Assembly: GCA_964417925.1 (NCBI GenBank)
Contig: CAYQJV010000028.1
Location: 1-21,643 of the forward strand
DNA length: 21,643 nt
Source: CAYQJV01 sp964417925
Lineage (GTDB): Bacteria; Hydrothermota; Tepidihabitantia; B3-TA06; CAYQJV01
Direction: 5' to 3'
The notes beneath the pieces were generated by a model. That model did not search any database and had not been told where the DNA came from. It was given only the letters and a program-made list of their open reading frames with translations. The position numbers and the translations under genes are program-made. This document shows positions 7,644-15,383 of the stretch, in pieces. Each line of letters opens with the position of its first letter. The stretch's first letter is position 1.

Positions 7644-9814
7644 TGGTTGTTCTTCTTATTTCTGCTCTGCTACAGGGGAGAGTGGTAGATGTTGAAACAG
7701 GAGAGCCTCTGATAGCATGTAATGTATATATTGCTGGAACAAACATAGGTACTGCAACTGATGAGGCGGGTTTTTACAGACTTGAAAATTTAAAGCCTGG
7801 CAAGTATACAGTGGTTTTTTCAATGGTAGGGTATGGGGAGCAAAAGAAAAGCGTAACAATAAAAAAGGAAAGTGACATAATCACCCTTGATATTGGGCTT
7901 AAACTGTCTCCTTTTAAAATAGAGGAAATAATAGTTACTGCAAAAAAGGAAGAGTTCAAAAAAGAAATAGGGGCAAGCAGTTTCAGGGTTTCTACAAAAC
8001 TTGCAAGAAAACTTCCCGCATTTATTGAAAAGGATATATTCAGAATGATTCAAAGCCTTCCTGGTGTAACATTTGTAAGTGATTTCTCTTCTGCTCTATA
8101 CATAAGAGGAGGTAATCCTGATCAAAACCTTTTTCTGCTTGATATGATAGATATATTCAATCCATTCCATTTTGGGGGTTTCTTCTCGGTCTTTCCAATT
8201 GAGGCAGTTGAGGATGTTGAGTTTTATACGGGGAATTTTCCTGGAAGATATGGAGGAAGGCTTTCATCGGTTCTTGATGTTAGAACCTATGAAGGAAAGC
8301 GGAGAACACTCCATCTTAGTCAAAGCATTCTTGCAACAGAGGGGTTTGGTGAGTTCTCATATAAAAACTTCTCAGTTGCAGGAGCGGGAAGGAGGACATA
8401 TTTTGATAAAATTCTTCCCCTTATAGGAATACAGTTTCCGTATTACTTTTATGACGTTTTGTTTTCGGGAAAGTATTTTCTTACAAAGAGTACAAAGATA
8501 GGGGGAACATTCTTTGAAAGTGCAGATGAGTTTAGTTTAAATGTTGAAATGTTTTCCCTTTATTTCAGATGGGAAAAAGAAATAGAGAGCATAAGGTTAA
8601 AACACCATCTTTCTCAAAATCTTCTTTTCTCCCTTTGGGCAGGGAGATCTGTATATCGCATGAAGTTTAAAATGGAAGGATTTATGGATGTAAAGAACAG
8701 AATAGATGATGAGATAGTAAAGGGAGAACTTCTTTACATAAAAGCCCCAGTTGAACTTCAGACAGGTTTTGAAAGACATTCTCCATACTTTTACTACAAT
8801 GTCTGGTCTGCAAATGTTGTTAGGTATGATATTGAAGGCCCTGCATCTCAGTGGTCTCTTTACCTTGGAGCAAAGAAAAGATTTTCAGAACTTCTAATAC
8901 TGCAGACTGCCTTGAGGCTCAACCATTATTCAATTGAATACACAAAGAAAAAAAATTACAACTATATCTCTCCAAGGATTGCATGTAAATATTTCTTAAA
9001 TGCATCAAATGCGGTGGTTTTCAGTGTTGGAGCATACCAGCAGTTCTATGGAATGGTGCTACCCGAGGGGGGAAGGATTCCTGTTAACTTCTGGTTGCCG
9101 GTTTTTGATGATTATCCTCCGCAGAAGGTATACCAGATAATTTCAGGATGGCAGAGGATAGAGAATGATGGAAGGGAAATTAAACTTGAGGTATATTACA
9201 AGCATTATCCATCTCTTCTTATGTTTAATGAAAGATTTGATCCCTTTGATATATCAAAAAATATCTTTTACCAGGGAAAAGGGAACTCTTATGGAGTTGA
9301 TTTCCTCTATAAGAAACCTGCAGGAAGAATTACAGGATGGGTGAGTTACTCTCTTGGATGGAGTTACTTTTCCGATGATACATCTACATACTATTCCTCC
9401 TTTGATAGAAGGCATGTGCTTAACCTTGTTGCTGATTATAAATTAAGTTCCACAGTGCTTATAAGCATCAAATGGAGTTTTGCATCGGGAAATCCGTATA
9501 CAGATGCTGTAGGAAGAAGGAGAATATACTACTATGACCCAATAAGAGATGAGATAAGGTACATGTGGTTTAGGATAAAAGGAAAGAGAAATGCAAAGAG
9601 GTTCCCTCCGTATCACAGGCTGGATGTGGGACTGTTAAAGAGATGGAAGAAACAGTGGGGAGAAGTATCCTTAAGAGTTGATATACTGAATTTGTACAAC
9701 CATAAGAATGTCTTTCTCTACTACTATGACTATAACAAAGATCCTCCACCAAGAAGGGAGGTTTCAATGATACCTTTCTTCCCCTCTATTGGATTGGAGG
9801 TGAAATGGAGATAA
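7643..9814 (+). CDS. TonB-dependent receptor with carboxypeptidase-regulatory-like domain
   Basis: A 723-aa outer-membrane receptor for active uptake powered by TonB. After a short hydrophobic N-terminus (MVVLLISALLQG, unusual in having no basic residue), residues 12-85 form a CarboxypepD_reg-like beta-sandwich (RVVDVETGEPLIACNVYIAG, YRLENLKPGKYTV). A TonB-box-like EEIIVTAKK stands at 94-102. The plug domain follows (SLPGVTFVSDFSSALYIRGG, about 138-157, and FYTGNFPGRYGGRLSSVLDV, 194-213). The remainder is a 22-strand-type barrel of short aromatic-rich strands. Translation starts within the MarR stop codon and no strong RBS is seen. The following DUF4249 lipoprotein gene overlaps it by 10 nt. 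The receptor-DUF4249 pair is typical of Bacteroidetes-like uptake loci; the substrate is unknown. Confidence 0.92.
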   Translation: MVVLLISALLQGRVVDVETGEPLIACNVYIAGTNIGTATDEAGFYRLENLKPGKYTVVFSMVGYGEQKKSVTIKKESDIITLDIGLKLSPFKIEEIIVTAKKEEFKKEIGASSFRVSTKLARKLPAFIEKDIFRMIQSLPGVTFVSDFSSALYIRGGNPDQNLFLLDMIDIFNPFHFGGFFSVFPIEAVEDVEFYTGNFPGRYGGRLSSVLDVRTYEGKRRTLHLSQSILATEGFGEFSYKNFSVAGAGRRTYFDKILPLIGIQFPYYFYDVLFSGKYFLTKSTKIGGTFFESADEFSLNVEMFSLYFRWEKEIESIRLKHHLSQNLLFSLWAGRSVYRMKFKMEGFMDVKNRIDDEIVKGELLYIKAPVELQTGFERHSPYFYYNVWSANVVRYDIEGPASQWSLYLGAKKRFSELLILQTALRLNHYSIEYTKKKNYNYISPRIACKYFLNASNAVVFSVGAYQQFYGMVLPEGGRIPVNFWLPVFDDYPPQKVYQIISGWQRIENDGREIKLEVYYKHYPSLLMFNERFDPFDISKNIFYQGKGNSYGVDFLYKKPAGRITGWVSYSLGWSYFSDDTSTYYSSFDRRHVLNLVADYKLSSTVLISIKWSFASGNPYTDAVGRRRIYYYDPIRDEIRYMWFRIKGKRNAKRFPPYHRLDVGLLKRWKKQWGEVSLRVDILNLYNHKNVFLYYYDYNKDPPPRREVSMIPFFPSIGLEVKWR

Positions 9815-10548
9815 GAAAAATATTGATAACAGGACTGTTTTTTATTGTAATGTGTGAACAACCTCAGGAAAGGCATATAAGAGAACCTGTAGTATTTGGA
9901 GTATTGAATGTTGGAAAGGACACCCAATGGATAAGGGTTGATACAACCTATGGTCTTGAGGACAGTGTTGGAGAAATGGGAGTAAGTGGTGCACGGGTAA
10001 AGGTGTTTGTTTCGGATGGAGATACAATTAATTTTAAAGAAGCAGAGAATTCTTCAGGCTGGTATTTCACATCAAGGGGAGAATGGCTAAGTCCTGAAAA
10101 ACAATATCTACTTGAGATTGTAATGCCCTATGGCGATACAATAACTGCAACCACAAAGGTTCCTTCGCAGATAGAGATAATTTCTCCTTCTGATTACGAT
10201 ACAATCTGCATTGACTCATCTCCACCACCGCTTATATGGAGTTCGGCAAAAAACAAGTTCATGTACCTTGTATATGCTTATCCATTCTATCCTGATACCA
10301 CATGGATAGACTCCTTGCCCTTGACATCCTTGATGCCTCTTGGGGATACGGTAGATACTGTAATACCTGTTTTTGAAATAGGTAAAAACTCACTGTTTTC
10401 ATTAAGAGATACTCTTTACATTATAAGGGTCTTTGCAATTGATGAAAATTATTTTAACTACATTTATTACGATTCCAGTAACCTTTCCAAAGGATACGGA
10501 ACTTTCTGTGGAATTTCTGAGGATTCTTTAAAGGTTTATATAAAGTAG
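9805..10548 (+). CDS. DUF4249-family lipoprotein
   Basis: 247 aa with a lipoprotein-type N-terminus, MEIRKILITGLFFIVMC, where C17 would be the lipidated residue. The -1 residue is Met rather than the usual Gly/Ala/Ser, so processing is somewhat uncertain. The mature part matches the DUF4249 layout: an early EPVVFGVLNVGKDTQWIRV strand pair, a GVSGARVKVFVSDGDT immunoglobulin-like segment, a YLLEIVMPYGDTITATT segment and a beta-rich C-terminal half. GGAGG (9796-9800) sits 4 nt before the ATG, inside the end of the receptor gene. DUF4249 proteins are regularly encoded directly after TonB-dependent receptors and probably act as surface partners. The gene ends 2 nt from the convergent lnt stop codon. 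Confidence 0.78.
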   Translation: MEIRKILITGLFFIVMCEQPQERHIREPVVFGVLNVGKDTQWIRVDTTYGLEDSVGEMGVSGARVKVFVSDGDTINFKEAENSSGWYFTSRGEWLSPEKQYLLEIVMPYGDTITATTKVPSQIEIISPSDYDTICIDSSPPPLIWSSAKNKFMYLVYAYPFYPDTTWIDSLPLTSLMPLGDTVDTVIPVFEIGKNSLFSLRDTLYIIRVFAIDENYFNYIYYDSSNLSKGYGTFCGISEDSLKVYIK

Positions 10549-10550
10549 GT

Positions 10551-12047
10551 TTATCTCCTTTTTTTACGCGTTGACCTTTTCCTCCATCTTTCTGAGATAA
10601 AAAACAATAAAGTAAAAATCACACACCATCCCAACACCTTTGGATAGAAATGTCCAAAGGGTGTATAAAATGTTTTTATTTTTTTATACACCACTCCTTT
10701 TGCTTCTTCTTTTACAAAAAGTCCTGTTGGATTTTCTACTATTCCTTTTGGAGAAACAAAGAAAGAAACCCCATTGTTTGCAGCTCTTATAACCGAAACA
10801 CCGTTCTCAACAGCCCTTGCAACCATCATCTCTGCATGTTGGTATGGTCCAGGGGTCTTCCTGAACCATCCATCGTTTGTGATGTTTACAAGTACATCTG
10901 CCCCATTTTTAACAAAGTTTCTTGAAAGTTCAGGGAATATGGATTCAAAGCATATCAAAACTCCAAATCTAACTCCTTCATGTTCAAACAGAACATATTT
11001 TCTGCCTCTTCCAAAATGGCCTCCTCCAACATCTATTTCCTTTAAAAATGGAATCTTATTCTCAAAAGGAATCATCTCACCAAAGGGTGCAAGCCTTATC
11101 TTTTTGTATATCTTACTTATTCCATTTTTCTTTATCATCACCGCTGAATTGTAAAAGACAAATTTATGGTCTTCATACCTCCAGTAAGGCATTCCTGCAA
11201 TAATTGCCGTATTAAGTTCCCTGCATAAAGATATGTATCTTTTTTTGTATACTTTATTTCTCGTTAGGTCAACAAGGGTTCCTGTTTCAGGAAAAACAAT
11301 AAGATGGAGTTCTTTGAGTTTTCTGCATTGAGAAAACATCTCCTGGGTTAAGGAGTCATAAACCCTCTTTGTTCCTTTTAGGTTTCCTGGGATATTGGGT
11401 TGAACAATACCTGCCTTCATTTTTTCTTCTAAGGGAATGGTAAGTCTTATCCCACCGTATATCAATGGAACTGCAAAGCAGATTCCCACAAGCACTCCCC
11501 ATTTCTTATAATTTTTTGTTCTGAATAGTTTGTATATTAAAATATTAACAAGCACAACCCATGATGAAACTCCTTGAACCCCAAAAATAGATGCAATCTG
11601 GAAAAACACAGGATACTTAACCTGAGTATACCCGACACATCCCCATGGAAAGCCAAGGTCTGTTAACTCCCTTATGTATTCAATGCCTGCAATCAAAAAA
11701 GGAGCAGCCCATAATGAGATTTTTTTGGTGAGATATCCAAATATACCATAAAAAACTCCAAGATAAACAAACAGAATAAACACTCCGATCCATAAAAGAA
11801 ACCTAAGACCCTTAGGAAGGGGGAAATCAAGGAACACAAGCCACCATAAAACAAAAAGGAAAAATAAGAAGCCAAAGAGCCAGGAGATAAAAAATGCCCT
11901 CTTTGGTGATGCTTTCTCAAGGAGGATAAACAAAGGGATAAAAGAAAAGAATGCAAGAAATCCAAGGTTAAAAGGAGCAAATCCTAAGGCAAGACCAAGT
12001 GCTGAGACTACAAGGAGGAGATAGAGACCTCTTCTTTCTTTTCCCAC
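10551..12047 (-). CDS. lnt: Apolipoprotein N-acyltransferase
   Basis: This inner-membrane enzyme adds the third acyl chain to bacterial lipoproteins. The 498-aa protein begins with a hydrophobic block of about six membrane segments (residues 8-200). A nitrilase-like periplasmic domain follows, with the expected triad: E254 (IVFPETGT), K316 (YKKIRLAPFGE) and C366 (GVLICFESIFPE). A last membrane helix lies at about 471-485 before a basic tail. Length is close to that of E. coli Lnt. The start is a GTG at 12047, 40 nt inside the end of the Gfo/Idh gene, with no clear RBS, so coupling to the upstream gene is likely. It is the last gene of the purN transcript. Its presence fits the lipoprotein-bearing diderm envelope suggested by the rest of the window. 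Confidence 0.95.
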   Translation of the reverse strand: MGKERRGLYLLLVVSALGLALGFAPFNLGFLAFFSFIPLFILLEKASPKRAFFISWLFGFLFFLFVLWWLVFLDFPLPKGLRFLLWIGVFILFVYLGVFYGIFGYLTKKISLWAAPFLIAGIEYIRELTDLGFPWGCVGYTQVKYPVFFQIASIFGVQGVSSWVVLVNILIYKLFRTKNYKKWGVLVGICFAVPLIYGGIRLTIPLEEKMKAGIVQPNIPGNLKGTKRVYDSLTQEMFSQCRKLKELHLIVFPETGTLVDLTRNKVYKKRYISLCRELNTAIIAGMPYWRYEDHKFVFYNSAVMIKKNGISKIYKKIRLAPFGEMIPFENKIPFLKEIDVGGGHFGRGRKYVLFEHEGVRFGVLICFESIFPELSRNFVKNGADVLVNITNDGWFRKTPGPYQHAEMMVARAVENGVSVIRAANNGVSFFVSPKGIVENPTGLFVKEEAKGVVYKKIKTFYTPFGHFYPKVLGWCVIFTLLFFISERWRKRSTRKKRR

Positions 12048-13012
12048 GACTTATAAAATCCATCAACAATTGAACATATGTTCAAAACCACATTAGAAGA
12101 AAGAGGATAGGGTTTTCTCTGCATTACAGAATCTACAAACAATTTCATCTGTTTTTCAAAGGCATTGAGGTAAATCTGTTTTAAAGATGGAAGCCCTGGG
12201 GTAACATTTGAAAGCCTACCATAAATTTCCTTGTATATCTCAAGAGGGAAAAGCCTTGCGGTTCCCTTTGAGCCATATAGATTAAAATAGAGGATATCCC
12301 TTTTTGCAGGATGCCATCCTACCTCAACAGATAAGAGAGAGTTATCTTCAAATCGCATGGTTGCAATTGCAGTGTCTTCAAATGGAAGTTCCTTATCCCT
12401 TTTGAATCCAACCCCTGTTATGAATAGGGGTTTCTTATCCCCTGTAATGTAAAGGGAAAAATCAAGTACAAGTGTTGCAATACTTAAAAACACACCACCA
12501 CCTGCTCTCATCTTATCCCTTCTCCATCCTGTTAAAGGCCATTCCTCAAATGACCTGAGCCATCCAGCCTTTGCATAGAAGATATCTCCGAGTTCCTTTT
12601 TTTCAACAAATGTTCTTAAAAGTTCAACATCCTCTCTCAACCTGTGCCACAGGCCAACAGCAACTATTCTTTTTTTTCTTTCTGCCTTTTCATAAATCTC
12701 CTTTGCCTCCTTTGCTGAAATAGAAACAGGGACCTCAACAAATACATCCTTGTCATATTCAAGACCTGCAACTGCCAATGGATAGTGGAGATAGGTTGGT
12801 GTTGCAATAATAAGGGCATCAATGTCTTCTGCTTCTATGCAATCATTTGCATCCTCTGTTACCCTTTCTGCTTTATACCTCTCCTTTAGGAATTCAGTCT
12901 TTCTTATGTCGGTATCACACAAACATACAATTTCAACCCTCTTATCTTTTGCAAGCGCAGGTAGATGAGCAATCTGTGCTCTTGCACCACAACCTATTAT
13001 TCCAATTCTTAT
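12008..13012 (-). CDS. Gfo/Idh/MocA-family oxidoreductase-like protein, unusual start
   Basis: The N-terminal Rossmann motif IRIGIIGCGARAQIAHLPAL is encoded from about 13012 downward, followed by the typical ALIIATPTYLHYPLAVAGLE segment and an alpha/beta C-terminal domain. No ATG, GTG or TTG lies between the preceding in-frame stop and this motif; the first is a TTG at 12922, which would cut off the nucleotide-binding loop. Two rare starts are possible: ATA at 13012-13010, used for the coordinates here, or ATT at 13066-13064, which sits 5 nt after GGAGG inside purN and would give about 352 aa. Two family signatures are altered: EKP reads EVP (12736-12728), and the DxGxH-type segment reads GGGVFLSIATLVLD. 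The fold is clear; dehydrogenase activity is doubtful. It lies between purN and lnt in one operon. Confidence 0.8.
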   Translation of the reverse strand: MRIGIIGCGARAQIAHLPALAKDKRVEIVCLCDTDIRKTEFLKERYKAERVTEDANDCIEAEDIDALIIATPTYLHYPLAVAGLEYDKDVFVEVPVSISAKEAKEIYEKAERKKRIVAVGLWHRLREDVELLRTFVEKKELGDIFYAKAGWLRSFEEWPLTGWRRDKMRAGGGVFLSIATLVLDFSLYITGDKKPLFITGVGFKRDKELPFEDTAIATMRFEDNSLLSVEVGWHPAKRDILYFNLYGSKGTARLFPLEIYKEIYGRLSNVTPGLPSLKQIYLNAFEKQMKLFVDSVMQRKPYPLSSNVVLNICSIVDGFYKSWEKKEEVSISSL

Positions 13013-13043
13013 TTTTTTACTTACCTTTTTACCTACTTTTTTA
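13008..13043 (-). repeat. Three 12-nt degenerate tandem repeats at the purN/Gfo junction
   Basis: Read on the minus strand, three consecutive 12-mers are TAAAAAAGTAGG, TAAAAAGGTAAG and TAAAAAAATAAG. They span the purN stop codon (13035-13033) and the region where the Gfo/Idh protein should start, and encode a Lys-rich stretch. Slippage here could have displaced or destroyed the original start codon of the downstream gene. Confidence 0.65.
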
Positions 13044-13644
13044 TCTTTACTCTTCTTCCCTCTAATACTAACCTCCCTTCTACAAGTAATTTTACTGCTT
13101 CAGGATATATTCTATGTTCCTCTTTTAATATTCTTTCTGCAAGCGTCTGGGGAGTATCGTCATCATAAACAGGGACACATGCCTGCAAGATTATTGGTCC
13201 TGCATCCACATCCTTTGTAACAAAATGAACCGTGCATCCTGAAAATTTAACTCCATACTCAACTGCCTGGCGCTGTGCTTCAAGCCCTGGGAATGAAGGA
13301 AGAAGAGAAGGATGTATATTCAGAATTCTTCCTTCAAACTCAGAAAGGAACCTTTCTTTAATCACCCGCATAAATCCTGCAAGCAGAACATAATCAACCT
13401 TATGTTCCTTTAAAGTTCTTATATACTCCTCCTCTGCCTTTCCCACAAGAACTGTTTTCTTTTCTCCAGGTGGAATATACAATGCCTTTACTCCATATTT
13501 CCTTGCCTTTTCAAGAGCAGGTGCATCAGGATTATCTGAAATAACAACCACGACCTTTGCTGGAATGTATCCCTCTTTGCATTTCTTTATTATTGCCTCC
13601 ATATTTGAGCCTCTTCCTGAGACAAGGATTCCAAGATGCTTCAT
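13033..13644 (-). CDS. purN: Phosphoribosylglycinamide formyltransferase
   Basis: The third step of purine synthesis: transfer of a formyl group from 10-formyl-tetrahydrofolate to GAR. The 203-aa protein has the N-terminal phosphate-binding GILVSGRGSNMEAII (residues 5-19) and the catalytic residues N109, H111 (LNIHPSLLPSFPG) and D147 (KDVDAGPII), equivalent to N106/H108/D144 of the E. coli enzyme. Length is normal. The ATG at 13644 has no Shine-Dalgarno at a usable distance. A consensus promoter lies so close that the transcript should begin at or next to the start codon. It is the first gene of a purN-Gfo/Idh-lnt transcript; no other purine genes are nearby. Confidence 0.96.
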   Translation of the reverse strand: MKHLGILVSGRGSNMEAIIKKCKEGYIPAKVVVVISDNPDAPALEKARKYGVKALYIPPGEKKTVLVGKAEEEYIRTLKEHKVDYVLLAGFMRVIKERFLSEFEGRILNIHPSLLPSFPGLEAQRQAVEYGVKFSGCTVHFVTKDVDAGPIILQACVPVYDDDTPQTLAERILKEEHRIYPEAVKLLVEGRLVLEGRRVKIKK

Positions 13645-13651
13645 TAAAATG

Positions 13652-13679
13652 ATTATACCTCTAAACTCCTTGCTGTCAA
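13652..13679 (-). promoter_or_regulatory. Consensus promoter of purN, predicted leaderless transcript
   Basis: On the minus strand, a perfect TTGACA (13679-13674), a 16-nt spacer and a perfect TATAAT (13657-13652) are followed by only 7 nt before the purN ATG. Transcription would therefore start at or within 1-2 nt of the A of ATG. The TTGACA box contains the TGA stop of the decayed gene copy upstream. Confidence 0.75.
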
Positions 13680-13938
13680 CTTCTTATTTCTTCACTCTGA
13701 TTTTCTATTTCTAACAACAGATACTTTTTAATTTTTTGAAAAGTATCGCATAAGTATATCATTGAAACTTGTTCGGTGACCTGTGGGGTAATCTCAGCAA
13801 ATGGATGAGGCAGTATGAGAGTTTTTATATCACTTTCTTTCTTTTCAGATTTTGGGCTCGTGTTTCTCTTTCAATCACATCTTTCTCAAAAGTTGTGTTA
13901 TCTCTGAAAAAAATTAAAAGACCTTCGCATTTACTCAG
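13676..13938 (-). pseudogene. Decayed gene end, copy A (unidentified protein)
   Basis: The 410-nt gap between the ATPase and purN holds a broken coding remnant on the minus strand. One frame reads LSKCEGLLIFFRDN then TTFEKDVIERETRAQNLK. After a frameshift near 13845 it continues as SDIKTLILPHPFAEITPQV and on to ENQSEEIRS, ending at TGA 13678-13676. The family is not recognised. A second copy lies at 15384-15620. Three of the five base differences within codons shared by the two copies (from the LPHPFAE segment to the CDxFQ segment) are synonymous, which indicates protein-coding descent. The bases 13939-14054 before it show nothing recognisable. Confidence 0.55.
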
Positions 13939-14054
13939 TTATGTTTAACATTACCGTAAACCTTAAAACACCATCAATCTAATTTTGCTTAAAAAAATTA
14001 TTGTATCAATGCTTTGTTACCTCTTCTATATAGGATGTTAAACGAATTGCACGA

Positions 14055-15245
14055 CTATCTTTTGGACCATTTCTGACTTTCAAGCCATATGTATATAGGA
14101 TAGAGGTCGTTTACAAACCTATAGTATCCCCTCCCCCTCTCCATATCAGGAATTATTATTCCCAGTTTTCTCATCTTTGTGAGAAAGTTATTGAATACTT
14201 TTTTCTCATCCTCACTGAGTTTATTCTCTATCTCTCTCTTTGCAAATGAGTTCATAGGACGTTCACCAAGTTTTCTTAAAATAGACCTGTACCTTTGACT
14301 CCTTATTGTCCTGTAAACCTTTGGGTCAAGATATTTTTTACCTATTCTATCAGCGGCTTCCAGAATACCGGATGTAGCATCAGAATAGGTTATAACTCCA
14401 TCATCATCCACCCAGAACACAGCTTCCCCTATCTCCTGCATAAGTATCGGTAATCCCCCTGAAAACTTTACCATAAGATTCATGGCTTTATCCTTAACTT
14501 CCATATTTACCTTTTCAAAAGCCCTTCTGAAGAACTCCTTTACCTCATCATTCTCTAACTTTTCAATGTTTATTATTCTAAAAATCCTCATAAGGGAAGG
14601 TTGCAGTTTGCTTAAGGAATCTCTAACTTCTGGAAGTCCAACAAGCATTATAAAGACAGGAAGATTTGACGAATATCTAACTGCAATCCCATCCACAAAG
14701 CTTTTATACCAGTTGGCAAAATCAGATTTGCCAGCCAGTCCATTTATATCATCTAAAGCAATAAAAATTCCCTTCTTCTCCTTTTTTATTCTCTCTGTGA
14801 GTTTTTTAATGGCATCAGGGAAATCCCTTAACAGACTCTCAAGTTCTTCTTCAGGGGGACGGTATGTGAGGGATATGGAAACACCAAAAAGGCTAACTTC
14901 CTTCACATGCTTTGCAATCTTCAACAGCTTCTCTCTCAACTTACTTTCCGTATTTGCTTCCTTCAAAACCTGCTCAAATATCCTTCTAACAAGCTCCCTT
15001 AAATCTTCAACCCCTCCAAGAGAAACATAAACAGCAAGGAGGTCATCTTTAATTATATACTTTAAAAAACTCACAAGTGAACTCTTACCTATCCCTCTAT
15101 CTCCAAGTAAAAATACGTTCTCCAGTTTGCCACTTTTGCTATGTTCTATGTATCTTAAAATATCCTCAATCTGTTTCTTCCTTCCTACGAAGAGTTCCAC
15201 AGGCACCGGGCTACCCGGAGTAAAGGGACTGTTATCCTTGGTCAT
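14055..15245 (-). CDS. AAA/ORC-type ATPase with C-terminal winged-helix region
   Basis: A 396-aa ATP-binding protein of the broad AAA_16/COG1672 type. It begins SPFTPGSPVPVELFVGRKKQ, the usual opening of this group. Walker A is GDRGIGKSS (48-56), Walker B is IFIALDD (160-166), and a sensor-1-like strand VFIMLVGLP is at 197-204. The C-terminal third (about 310-385) looks like a winged helix (SEDEKKVFNNFLTKMRKLGI). Such proteins are common as stand-alone accessory genes in thermophiles and archaea; some act as DNA-binding switches or in defence, but no specific role can be read here. It has its own promoter, no RBS, and is bracketed by decayed copies of another gene, suggesting that it arrived or was duplicated with them. 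Confidence 0.8.
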   Translation of the reverse strand: MTKDNSPFTPGSPVPVELFVGRKKQIEDILRYIEHSKSGKLENVFLLGDRGIGKSSLVSFLKYIIKDDLLAVYVSLGGVEDLRELVRRIFEQVLKEANTESKLREKLLKIAKHVKEVSLFGVSISLTYRPPEEELESLLRDFPDAIKKLTERIKKEKKGIFIALDDINGLAGKSDFANWYKSFVDGIAVRYSSNLPVFIMLVGLPEVRDSLSKLQPSLMRIFRIINIEKLENDEVKEFFRRAFEKVNMEVKDKAMNLMVKFSGGLPILMQEIGEAVFWVDDDGVITYSDATSGILEAADRIGKKYLDPKVYRTIRSQRYRSILRKLGERPMNSFAKREIENKLSEDEKKVFNNFLTKMRKLGIIIPDMERGRGYYRFVNDLYPIYIWLESQKWSKR

Positions 15246-15251
15246 GTAAGA

Positions 15252-15279
15252 AGTATATTAAAAAAGGAAGAAAAGTCAA
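15252..15279 (-). promoter_or_regulatory. Promoter of the ATPase gene, predicted leaderless transcript
   Basis: On the minus strand TTGACT (15279-15274), a 16-nt spacer and TATACT (15257-15252) are followed by 6 nt and then the ATG at 15245-15243. No Shine-Dalgarno lies upstream of the ATG. The layout matches the purN promoter almost exactly, so this transcript is also expected to be leaderless. Confidence 0.65.
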
Positions 15280-15293
15280 GGCGGTTTAAAAAT

Positions 15294-15370
15294 GCTGTTC
15301 GAAAAATAGGAATTGCATTGGGAAATTTTTTGCATATTTTTTAAAGTCTTAAAAGGATTTTTCGAACAGC
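15294..15370. repeat. 77-nt element with perfect 14-bp terminal inverted repeats
   Basis: GCTGTTCGAAAAAT (15294-15307) is repeated in exact inverse as ATTTTTCGAACAGC (15357-15370), enclosing 49 nt with no coding potential. It sits 14 nt upstream of the ATPase -35 box. It could be the fused ends of a lost insertion sequence or a small MITE; no target-site duplication is evident. An RNA hairpin or terminator role is possible but the loop is long. Confidence 0.6.
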
Positions 15371-15383
15371 CTCACTTCTTATC

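Noticed and set aside
10530..10566. AAAGG/CCTTT stem followed by T run between the convergent DUF4249 and lnt genes, as a terminator
   Set aside because: Only five pairs with a loop over 20 nt and lying in coding sequence; too weak to call.
10774..11154. 126-aa + strand frame opposite lnt
   Set aside because: Antisense to the catalytic domain of Lnt; no ribosome binding site or recognisable domain.
12008..12922. Gfo/Idh gene starting at the TTG at 12922
   Set aside because: This would remove the first 30 residues including the GxGxxA nucleotide-binding loop, which is clearly encoded upstream in the same frame.
14482..15030. 182-aa open frame on the + strand opposite the ATPase gene
   Set aside because: It lies wholly within the well-supported ATPase gene on the other strand, has a Ser/Leu-rich antisense composition and no RBS; a shadow frame.
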